A stretch of DNA of 15,955 nucleotides from the NCBI GenBank assembly GCA_934130325.1, contig CAKOYA010000030.1, positions 1 through 15,955 of the forward strand, given 5' to 3'. The DNA is from an uncultured Clostridia bacterium. Its GTDB lineage: Bacteria; Bacillota; Clostridia; TANB77; CAG-465. Of the stretch, positions 1 to 7,146 are shown one piece after another. Each line of letters opens with the position of its first letter. Positions within the stretch are counted from its first letter, which is position 1. The notes below the pieces were generated by a model that was given only the letters and a program-made list of their open reading frames with translations, was not told the DNA's origin and did not search any database. A program made the translations under genes and the position numbers.

Positions 1-96
1 AAGATGATTGATAATGGTTTAGATATAAAGTACATATCTGAATTAACATCTATCCCAATCGAAGACATAGAAAAAATCAAGTCAAATAAAGTATAA
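1..96 (+). CDS. C-terminal fragment of Rpn/PD-(D/E)XK nuclease transposase-like protein (partial)
   Basis: Frame 1 is open from the left edge and gives 31 residues ending in TAA at 94-96. The visible tail has the form MIDNGLDIKYISEL, then a short gap, then IEDIEKIK. Tails of this kind are typical of the Rpn family (recombination-promoting nucleases, often annotated as PD-(D/E)XK transposases) and of small helical proteins common in Clostridia. The nuclease domain would lie outside the window, so the assignment rests only on the tail pattern. A strong plus-strand terminator follows about 50 bases downstream, which supports a real gene ending here. It is convergent with rny. Confidence 0.5.
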   Translation, partial: KMIDNGLDIKYISELTSIPIEDIEKIKSNKV

Positions 97-145
97 TATA
101 AAAAATTATATAAAATGAGGAATTTTTATTATTCTATTATAGCAT

Positions 146-191
146 AAAATGAGGTATGTGATTAAAGTATCACATACCTCATTTTTAATTT
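146..191 (+). terminator. Rho-independent terminator of the left-edge gene, probably shared with rny
   Basis: A perfect 17-bp stem (146-162 with 169-185) closes a 6-base loop. On the plus strand a T-rich tail runs to 191, which suits the left-edge gene. Read on the minus strand it ends in only four U residues, so it could also stop rny transcripts, but less strongly. Confidence 0.85.
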
Positions 192-207
192 TTTACAACC
201 TTAACGC

Positions 208-1755
208 CTATTTTGCAAGTTCTGTAGCTCTCATCTCTCGTATAACATTTACTTTTATCTGACCTGGATATACCATTTCATTCTCAATTTGTTTGGCAAC
301 ATTTCTAGCCATAATTACCATAGATGCATCATCCACTTGATCAGGCTTTACAATTATTCTAACCTCACGACCAGCTTGAATTGCATATGATTTGTCAACT
401 CCCTTATAAGAATCACAAATTTCTTCAAGTTTTTGAAGTCTTTTAATATATGCACTAACTGTTTCTTTCCTTGCCCCAGGACGTGAAGCAGAAACAATAT
501 CTGCTGCTTGGACTAATATTGCTTCAATAGTTTTAGGTTCTGTATCACCATGATGTGCTTCCATTCCCCAAATAACTTCGTCCTTTTCTTTATATTTTTT
601 AAGTAAATCTACTCCTAGACTTACATGGGTACCTTCAACATCATGATCAAATGATTTTCCAATATCATGTAAAAGTCCCGCTCTTTTTGCAATAGTTGGG
701 TCAAGGCCAAGTTCAACAGCAAGTATACCTGCAATGTTTGCAACCTCAATCGAGTGATTAAGTACATTTTGGCCATAACTTGTTCTATATCTTAATTTTC
801 CAAGTAAACTAACTAAATCAGGATGAACATTTATAACACCAGTTTCAAATAGTGCTCTTTCTCCCTCTTCTTTTATAGTATTTTCTACTTCAATTTTTGC
901 TTTCTCAATCATCTCTTCTATCTTACCTGGGTGAATTCTACCATCTGCTATAAGGCGCTCTAGTGCAATTCTTGCGACTTCACGTCTTATAGGATCAAAA
1001 CTCGATAAAACTATCACATCTGGTGTATCATCAATAATTAAATCTATACCTGTTAGTGTTTCAATAGTTTTTATATTTCTTCCTTCTCTACCGATAATTC
1101 TTCCCTTTAAATCATCATTAGGTAGTGAAACAGTAGTAACTGTGGCTTCCGAAGTATGATCTGTAGCACATTTTTGAATTGCACCAACTAATATACTTTT
1201 AGCCTTCTTATCAACTTCTGCTTTAGCTTTATCCTGTTCTTGCTTGATAAAGGATGCCATCTCAACTTTCATATCGTCTTCTAGTCTCTCCATCATAGAC
1301 TCTTTAGCTTCATCTATAGACATCTTAGATATCTTGCTAAGTTCTTCTAACTCTCTTTGTTTGGCATTATTTAAATCCTTTTCTTTTTCTAGTAATTCTT
1401 CATTTTTCTTTATTATATTATTTTCCTTTTCTTCAATAAGAGCTGCCCTTTTATCAACTAAATCTTGCCTTTGATTTATCCTATTTTCAATATCTTGTAA
1501 TTCTTTTTTTCTTAGCTTAGCATCCTTTTCGAATTCATCTTTTTGTTTTATCATTTCGTCTTTTGCTTGTAAAATAGCGTCCTTTTTTACTCTTTCTGCA
1601 TCCTTTTTACTATCTTCTACTATTTTTTGTGCTTGCTGCTCTGCGGACATAACAGTAGATTCTGCAATTCTTTTTCTATACTTTATACCACCATAAAAAA
1701 AGATTACTCCACCTAATGTAAACGCAATAACAGAAGCAATTACTGTAACTAACAT
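208..1755 (-). CDS. rny: Ribonuclease Y (membrane-anchored endoribonuclease)
   Basis: RNase Y starts the decay of many mRNAs in Firmicutes by internal cleavage at the inner face of the membrane. The 515-residue length is normal for the family. Order of parts: one N-terminal membrane helix (about 3-22), a long charged coiled coil (about 30-200), a KH RNA-binding domain with GRIIGREGRN at 218-227, and an HD domain with H334, the LLHDIGK motif at 361-367 (H363, D364), HH at 401-402 and D419 in the AADIVSASRPGAR stretch. The start is fixed by an AAGGAGGA site about 8 bases upstream. A candidate sigma-A promoter lies about 140 bases upstream. Nothing appears truncated or unusual. Confidence 0.97.
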   Translation of the reverse strand: MLVTVIASVIAFTLGGVIFFYGGIKYRKRIAESTVMSAEQQAQKIVEDSKKDAERVKKDAILQAKDEMIKQKDEFEKDAKLRKKELQDIENRINQRQDLVDKRAALIEEKENNIIKKNEELLEKEKDLNNAKQRELEELSKISKMSIDEAKESMMERLEDDMKVEMASFIKQEQDKAKAEVDKKAKSILVGAIQKCATDHTSEATVTTVSLPNDDLKGRIIGREGRNIKTIETLTGIDLIIDDTPDVIVLSSFDPIRREVARIALERLIADGRIHPGKIEEMIEKAKIEVENTIKEEGERALFETGVINVHPDLVSLLGKLRYRTSYGQNVLNHSIEVANIAGILAVELGLDPTIAKRAGLLHDIGKSFDHDVEGTHVSLGVDLLKKYKEKDEVIWGMEAHHGDTEPKTIEAILVQAADIVSASRPGARKETVSAYIKRLQKLEEICDSYKGVDKSYAIQAGREVRIIVKPDQVDDASMVIMARNVAKQIENEMVYPGQIKVNVIREMRATELAK

Positions 1756-1896
1756 ACAAAATTCCTCCTTAATATTTAATTTTCAATGTTCAACATTACG
1801 TATATTTTGAATAACACAAATATGTTATGTATATCAAAATGTTAAGTCTAGTACAATTTACGAAATTTCTTAAAATTACATAAATCGTACATAAAA

Positions 1897-1925
1897 ATTA
1901 TACATTAAAAATAATAATTAAGCAA
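1897..1925 (-). promoter_or_regulatory. Candidate sigma-A promoter for rny
   Basis: On the minus strand a TTGCTT -35 (1920-1925), a 17-base spacer and a perfect TATAAT -10 (1897-1902) precede rny. This gives a leader of about 135 bases with no obvious stable hairpin. The -35 is weak beyond TTG, and another weak candidate lies nearer the gene. Confidence 0.5.
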
Positions 1926-1958
1926 GTATTTTTATATAAAATATTAAATTATGATATC

Positions 1959-1991
1959 AAAAAGCGCCAAATAAAATATTTAACGCTTTTT
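1959..1991 (-). terminator. Terminator at the end of the two-domain GDPD gene
   Basis: The left arm 1959-1968 pairs with 1982-1991 in a stem of about 10 bp including two G-U pairs, with A and T runs at the two ends. It overlaps the stop codon of the long GDPD gene and gives a five-U tail on the minus strand. It separates that gene from the rny promoter. Confidence 0.65.
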
Positions 1992-3689
1992 AAATTTCCT
2001 AATATATGACTTGCTCCATGAATGACTATCAAGAACATTCTCAACTATAAATCCTGCTATTTGCTCTTTTCCAATAAATGTCTCTAATTCCATTTCAGAT
2101 TTAGGAGCATAAATAAATACCGGTCTTCCCTTTATGTTTTTATTATATTTTATAAGGACGTAGATGAAATTACTAGCGTCATACACACAATAATCTGCGT
2201 GACTCTTATTAAATAGAAGTACATTTACAATCCACGGCAATTTATTAATAGGAACATACTTTACAAGTCCACTTAAACTGTGTCCAACTTGCCCTCTTAT
2301 ATAATTTGGTCTTACTTTTTCAAAAAACATAAGCACAATTGGATTCCATGCTTGAACAGCAAAATTACCCATATACTCTTTTTGTTCAATAATCCTTATG
2401 AATTCTTTTTCTAAAATTCTATTTTTGATATTAAAATCTTTAATATCAAATACTATTGAAACTAAGTCTTCATACCCCTTTACAATTTCTAGTATTTCTT
2501 CTAAAGTTAAAGCATTTTCCAAACTACTCTTTGGAGCACATGACTTTGCTTGTCCCAGTTTATCACTAATCTTATCACTATGATAACAAACAACTTTACC
2601 ATTATAATATATAAGATCTAATTCAATTGCTATACAAGTATTTGTATATTTGGCAAATCTAACACACGCTTCAAAAGCCTCTTTAGAATGTTCACCAAAC
2701 TTAGAAGACACAATTCCTCTATGCAAAATTAATGAATTAAGCAAAAAACTCTTATCCGTAAGTCTAGATTTATAATTATTACAAAAACTTGATATTGTTG
2801 CAACTATTTCTCTAACTGAATTATTTTCCTCAAATGCATCTACAAGAATTTGAGATACATCTTCAATTGACGGTATTTCTATTGGTGCTTCTTCAATAAA
2901 TGATATAAATTTTTCAAACTGGTTTGAATAATGCTTCCCTTTCAAAAAATTAAATCTTTTTCTAAAAGGATTTAATATCCAAAATACCTTGTTTCCATAC
3001 ACCTTTCTTAATTTTATATAAGTTATAATATTTTTACAATGAAAATATATATCACCCTTATATTGCCTAAGAATAGCATTTAATCTGTAATAATATTTTT
3101 TAGTAAATAGTCCCTTTACCTCTATTAACACAGGAGATTTACCACCTATTGTAGATAAAGCACTCTTTAAGCGAATAACCCTATATTTAGTCCCCTTTAA
3201 AGTATACTTCCGTATTTTGCTATAAGTAAAATTACTAGTTTTTCCAGGTACCCCTAAAAGTCTTTTAGTATACCTGTCATGAAAGCATACTATATTCCCA
3301 TCTTTTAACAACCTAATATCCATTTCTATTCCAAATTTTCCTACCATTAATTTATACGAAGGCAAAGAATTTTCTGGAACATTTAAATGAAATCCTCTAT
3401 GTGCAAATATATAATCATATATTTCAGGTGATTTTTGAGGACAATACGAAAAAATGCTTATCTTTAATAGATATAAAAATATAATACCGATACACTCAGG
3501 GTGTTTAAGCAAATCATCTACATGTATTAATAACATAGTATCAACATAAAATATTATAAAAAAAACGAGAAAAGTATAATTAATCAAATATTCACATATA
3601 CAAGTATTTAACCGTAGTTTTTTTTCATACTTTTTAAAATTACTATATATATATATTAAAGTACATGTTGCAATAACAAATTCAAACAT
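1980..3689 (-). CDS. Membrane-anchored protein with two GDPD (glycerophosphodiester phosphodiesterase) domains
   Basis: A 569-residue protein with three hydrophobic N-terminal segments (about 2-16, 35-55, 66-83) followed by two GDPD-like TIM-barrel domains. Domain 1 (about 92-250) has HRG at 97-99, PEN at 105-107, E122/D124, H137 in FHDRYTKRLLG and E190/K192. It ends early, without the usual final strand-helix units. A helical linker (about 255-318) leads to domain 2 (about 320-555), with HRG at 323-325, E356/D358, H370 and D415/K417 where most relatives have Glu. Domain 2 appears complete, with an AWNP stretch at 447-450. The family splits glycerophosphodiesters into glycerol-3-phosphate and an alcohol; the substrate here is unknown. 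The start follows a strong GGGAGG site. The next gene upstream encodes a close relative of domain 1. Confidence 0.85.
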   Translation of the reverse strand: MFEFVIATCTLIYIYSNFKKYEKKLRLNTCICEYLINYTFLVFFIIFYVDTMLLIHVDDLLKHPECIGIIFLYLLKISIFSYCPQKSPEIYDYIFAHRGFHLNVPENSLPSYKLMVGKFGIEMDIRLLKDGNIVCFHDRYTKRLLGVPGKTSNFTYSKIRKYTLKGTKYRVIRLKSALSTIGGKSPVLIEVKGLFTKKYYYRLNAILRQYKGDIYFHCKNIITYIKLRKVYGNKVFWILNPFRKRFNFLKGKHYSNQFEKFISFIEEAPIEIPSIEDVSQILVDAFEENNSVREIVATISSFCNNYKSRLTDKSFLLNSLILHRGIVSSKFGEHSKEAFEACVRFAKYTNTCIAIELDLIYYNGKVVCYHSDKISDKLGQAKSCAPKSSLENALTLEEILEIVKGYEDLVSIVFDIKDFNIKNRILEKEFIRIIEQKEYMGNFAVQAWNPIVLMFFEKVRPNYIRGQVGHSLSGLVKYVPINKLPWIVNVLLFNKSHADYCVYDASNFIYVLIKYNKNIKGRPVFIYAPKSEMELETFIGKEQIAGFIVENVLDSHSWSKSYIRKFKKR

Positions 3690-3737
3690 AAAAACTCCTC
3701 CCTTAAAAATTATTTTTTAGGTTATACTTTTTTGTAC

Positions 3738-3766
3738 ATTATATCAAACGTTTTACATAAAGTCAA
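3738..3766 (-). promoter_or_regulatory. Sigma-A promoter (extended -10) for the two-domain GDPD gene
   Basis: On the minus strand: TTGACT at 3761-3766, a 17-base spacer and TATAAT at 3738-3743, with a TG just upstream of the -10 (TGATATAAT). The expected start site lies about 40 bases before the ATG at 3689. The -35 sits right beside the stop codon of the short GDPD gene, so the long gene can be transcribed on its own. Confidence 0.85.
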
Positions 3767-3768
3767 AT

Positions 3769-4341
3769 TCACTTATTTTGAATAAATTTTTCATTAGAAA
3801 TAATTTGTTTATATGACTTTGATTTAATAAAATTAAAACGCTTTCTTAATGGATTTAATATCCAAAATACTTTATCATCATATATATTTTTTAATTTTAC
3901 AAAAGTGATTATATTTTTTGCATGGAAATATACCTTTCCATTATAATTTGAAAGTACAGATAAAAGTTTACTTTTATACTCATTAGTAAATAATCCTTTA
4001 ATTTCTATAAGTAGTGGTACATTTCCATTTACTATTTTTAACACATCTATCAACTTAGGTACTTTTTCCATCGAATTTAAAATTTTTAAATCCTTTATAT
4101 CATTATAATTATAATTTGATATTTTTCCTTTTTTGCCAAGTAATCTTTTAGCATACCTATCATGGATACATATTAATTCTTTGTCTTTTGTTATACGAAC
4201 ATCTAGTTCTATAGCATATTTTCTATTTATTGCTTCAATGTATGCAGGTATTGTATTCTCAGGAAAAATACAATGAAGCCCTCTATGTGCTATTATTTTA
4301 CTGTATATTTCATTTGATTTTTTTGGAATATATTGAAACAT
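3769..4341 (-). CDS. Short single-domain GDPD-like protein
   Basis: A 190-residue soluble protein with no signal peptide or membrane helix. It carries AHRG, PENT, an E/D pair in IELDVRI, H in IHDRYAKRLLG and E/K in LIEIKGLF, so the N-terminal catalytic set of a GDPD is present. Normal GDPDs have about 240 residues; this one lacks the last strand-helix units of the barrel. It aligns along almost its whole length with domain 1 of the next gene, including the shared KNIIT and FWILNP blocks, so the two are paralogues. It starts 25 bases after spoVT stops, with an AAGGA site, and is probably co-transcribed with spoVT. It may be a degenerate copy, a partner protein or a small active enzyme; the sequence cannot decide. 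Confidence 0.8.
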   Translation of the reverse strand: MFQYIPKKSNEIYSKIIAHRGLHCIFPENTIPAYIEAINRKYAIELDVRITKDKELICIHDRYAKRLLGKKGKISNYNYNDIKDLKILNSMEKVPKLIDVLKIVNGNVPLLIEIKGLFTNEYKSKLLSVLSNYNGKVYFHAKNIITFVKLKNIYDDKVFWILNPLRKRFNFIKSKSYKQIISNEKFIQNK

Positions 4342-4366
4342 ATCATTTTTTCCTTATTGTTATTTT

Positions 4367-4906
4367 TTATTCTATCTGACTTCCTAAAACTTTAGCAAAT
4401 GATTCTGCAAGCTTTACTTCAAGGGAAGTAATTTTAGAATTATCAAGTGAAAACAGGACTATACTACCTATTAAATCAGTATTGGATATTATTGGTACTA
4501 CTATTTGAGATGCATAATTAAAATTACTTTCTCCTAATACAATTGGTATAATTAAATTATTACTTCCAATAAACGTTTTTCTTTGTTCAATTTTTTCTAA
4601 AATTTCATCACTTATTTGACATGACATATATTTACTTTTCGAATTTCCAGAGGTAGCTATTATATTTTCAGTATCTGTTATACATACAGCTAAGTCTGTA
4701 AAATCATTTAAAATTTGTGCACAATTTTGGCTTATATTTATAAATTCTCCCATTGGGGCATATTTTTTTAGCACAATTTCACCCTTTGACTCAGTAAATA
4801 TTTCTAAATTATCCCCTTCCCTTATATGCATATTTTTCCTTATTTCTTTTGGGATTACTACTCTTCCTAAATCATCTATTTTTCTAACAATTCCTGTAGC
4901 TTTCAT
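4367..4906 (-). CDS. spoVT: Stage V sporulation protein T, AbrB-type forespore regulator
   Basis: SpoVT is a forespore DNA-binding protein that tunes sigma-G genes and spore properties. The N-terminal swapped-hairpin (AbrB) DNA-binding domain, residues 1-50, reads MKATGIVRKIDDLGRVVIPK onward and is nearly the family consensus. Residues about 55-178 form the GAF-like C-terminal domain that distinguishes SpoVT from AbrB. Length 179 residues is normal. The open frame extends upstream to an ATG at 4918, but its first codons contain the GGAGGT ribosome binding site (4911-4916) for the ATG at 4906, so 4906 is the real start. It heads a likely unit with the short GDPD gene. Confidence 0.95.
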   Translation of the reverse strand: MKATGIVRKIDDLGRVVIPKEIRKNMHIREGDNLEIFTESKGEIVLKKYAPMGEFINISQNCAQILNDFTDLAVCITDTENIIATSGNSKSKYMSCQISDEILEKIEQRKTFIGSNNLIIPIVLGESNFNYASQIVVPIISNTDLIGSIVLFSLDNSKITSLEVKLAESFAKVLGSQIE

Positions 4907-4954
4907 TTTTACCTCCATCTCAAAATGTAAATATTTTTATTGTAAATTTAATAT

Positions 4955-4984
4955 TATTATTTTCTTTAATACTATTTTTTATTC
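4955..4984 (-). promoter_or_regulatory. Possible sigma-G/sigma-F type promoter for spoVT
   Basis: On the minus strand GAATA (4980-4984), an 18-base spacer and AATAATA (4955-4961) match the forespore-sigma pattern GHATR-N18-CATWMTA in all but one -10 base. spoVT is sigma-G dependent in Bacillus subtilis. In such AT-rich DNA a chance match is quite possible. Confidence 0.35.
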
Positions 4985-5035
4985 AAAATATGTACATTTT
5001 TTAGGAAATAAATAAATATGTCTTAAAAAAATTTC

Positions 5036-5075
5036 TAAAAAAATATAGATATCCTTAATTTTTAGATATCCATAT
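5036..5075 (-). terminator. Terminator after the KAP NTPase gene
   Basis: An 11-bp stem (5065-5075 with 5043-5053, one G-U pair) with an 11-base loop is followed on the minus strand by seven U residues. It starts 14 bases past the stop codon of the KAP gene and separates it from spoVT. Confidence 0.85.
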
Positions 5076-5088
5076 TTCAAATCGTATT

Positions 5089-7056
5089 TTATGATAGTTT
5101 TTCAATTGTAGTAGCAAGATTTTCAAGCAATGCCTGTTTTATAGTTTTTTCTTTTGCTGAATTATTTTTATGTATTATTTCTGATAATCTTTTTAAATTT
5201 TTAAAATCAGATTTTAAAAGTTCCTTATCATCTTTATATCTTACTTGTATCATATTAATCAAATTATATAAATCATAATTTTGTACAAGATCTAATTTAC
5301 TATATAAATCTTCCATATCATAACGAGAAAATACTGGAATACTTGCATATTCTCCCATCATCTGCTTATAAAATTCAGAGATATTATTAGGTAAATTTTT
5401 AAATAGCTCTTGAGCCTTATTAGCAGCTACCTCCTGTACTGCTCTATTACGTATAGATAAATACTTGTCCTTTATTTCTTCAATATCCCTATCTTCACTG
5501 TCATAATCCATATCTAAATCCAAAGATGTAGAGGAAATAGTAATATCATTTATATTATTTGAAGCAGAAAGTTGCATACCTAATATAAATGCTTGCTTTA
5601 ATTCATTATTTGGAATTTTTATTAGGCCTATATTTGTCAGGTACTTATAAATTATAAAAAGTTTTACGTATTGTTTAAACTCTACCTGTCCTGTTTTTAT
5701 TTCATCCAAAACTTGTTGCCAAAGACTTTCAAACTCAAAGTCAGAAACTTTCCAATAACTATCATTTAATAATCTTAAATATTTTTTGCCTTCATTATTT
5801 TTATCATCTTTATATGAATTTATTGCCTCTATCATATTTTCAGTAAATATCTTTTCCTCAAATACTCTTGTTCTTACGTAAACTTCTATAAATTTAAAAA
5901 ATTTATATTTAGATGAATCATTAAAAAAGTATTTGTTATCAAATTCCCTTAAGTAAAATTGATTATTATCGTTTAATACCCTAGATGTTAAGATTATTGA
6001 ATTATACTCATCATTGTCTTTTATATACTTTAATTTTTCCTTTACCATATTTCCTGCTTTTATCTCAAATGACATGGCAATTGTAAATGTAAGCATTGTT
6101 CTTAATATTTCGTAATTAATTTCAGGATATTTACTTAGAGTAGCTGTGAAAATTCGCTCAAAATCATTCAATGCATGTTTTAAAATCCTTAGATTTCCAG
6201 TACCTGATTTTTTAAATGCAGCTATAATTAAATGTGAATTTCTTTTATAAAAATTTATTAATTCATCATTATATGAATATTTCATAACCATACCATTTAA
6301 TATATATGGATACTCAGGTATATATTCAAAAGTTTCACCAATAAGTTTTTCTTTAATCCTTTCATAAGCATTAGCCCTATCAAAAATATCCGTAATTTTA
6401 TCTTCTAAAACACTTGCTAAAGGTTTTGCACTAGAATCTATTTTTCTATCCCTTGGTACTAAATTTCCCTCTTTATCTAGTATATATGATGCAATCATAG
6501 TTTTAAATTCTATATTACTATTTTTAAATTTAGTTGCAAGTTCTTTCTCATTACAAATGAGAATTGTTTTTATCCCGTCATGTTCAACAAAATTATTAAT
6601 ATATCCTAATATATCAATAACATCTACATTTGCTCTTTCTAAATCGTCAAAACATAGTATTTTATCATCTATTGAAAAAAGCTTAGAAAAGTCTACTTTA
6701 TCAGAATTAAAATTCATACTTCCAAATAAATTTGCCATATCAAGTCCAGTTTTAACATATTCTGGTATCCTATTTCCTTCTCTAGTATCAACAAATTTTT
6801 TTAAAGTTTTGCTAAGCATTGGGTTTGTTTCAATAAATATTTTTTTACTAATTTCTTCCAAACTATTTATTCCATAAAGTGACATATATATTGTTTTATA
6901 ATTTTTGCCATTTACTTGTATTGCTTCAAGTCTACTTCTTAGTTTATTATTCCAAAAATACGTTTTTCCACTTCCCCATTCTCCATTTAGCATTACAGCA
7001 TAATCAGTATATGGTTTCCTTACATAATCGCAAATACTTTCAATCAAATCTTCCAT
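5089..7056 (-). CDS. KAP-family P-loop NTPase (function unknown, possible anti-phage role)
   Basis: A 655-residue predicted cytoplasmic ATPase. Walker A is GEWGSGKT at residues 25-32, preceded by DYAVMLN, and Walker B is ILCFDDLER at 133-141; ILICN at 166-170 resembles a sensor strand. The GEWGxGKT plus FDDLER combination is typical of the KAP family, which includes the phage-exclusion protein PifA and parts of several defence loci. No membrane insertion is seen between the Walker motifs, unlike many KAP proteins. The C-terminal 400 residues are mostly charged helices that I cannot assign. The open frame extends to 7134, but a GAGGTG site 5 bases before the ATG at 7056, and a promoter inside the longer version, favour 7056. 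It follows recD2 by 90 bases. Confidence 0.75.
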   Translation of the reverse strand: MEDLIESICDYVRKPYTDYAVMLNGEWGSGKTYFWNNKLRSRLEAIQVNGKNYKTIYMSLYGINSLEEISKKIFIETNPMLSKTLKKFVDTREGNRIPEYVKTGLDMANLFGSMNFNSDKVDFSKLFSIDDKILCFDDLERANVDVIDILGYINNFVEHDGIKTILICNEKELATKFKNSNIEFKTMIASYILDKEGNLVPRDRKIDSSAKPLASVLEDKITDIFDRANAYERIKEKLIGETFEYIPEYPYILNGMVMKYSYNDELINFYKRNSHLIIAAFKKSGTGNLRILKHALNDFERIFTATLSKYPEINYEILRTMLTFTIAMSFEIKAGNMVKEKLKYIKDNDEYNSIILTSRVLNDNNQFYLREFDNKYFFNDSSKYKFFKFIEVYVRTRVFEEKIFTENMIEAINSYKDDKNNEGKKYLRLLNDSYWKVSDFEFESLWQQVLDEIKTGQVEFKQYVKLFIIYKYLTNIGLIKIPNNELKQAFILGMQLSASNNINDITISSTSLDLDMDYDSEDRDIEEIKDKYLSIRNRAVQEVAANKAQELFKNLPNNISEFYKQMMGEYASIPVFSRYDMEDLYSKLDLVQNYDLYNLINMIQVRYKDDKELLKSDFKNLKRLSEIIHKNNSAKEKTIKQALLENLATTIEKLS

Positions 7057-7081
7057 TTTCTCACCTCTTAAATTAAAACCT

Positions 7082-7110
7082 AATATATCATATTTAAACA
7101 TTTTTTTCAA
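7082..7110 (-). promoter_or_regulatory. Sigma-A promoter (extended -10) for the KAP NTPase gene
   Basis: On the minus strand TTGAAA (7105-7110), a 17-base spacer and TATATT (7082-7087) with a TG motif just upstream. The start site would be about 20 bases before the ATG at 7056. It lies in the 90-base gap after recD2, so the KAP gene can be expressed independently. Confidence 0.65.
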
Positions 7111-7146
7111 TAAAGTAAACAAAAAAAATATCATTATAAAAAACTA

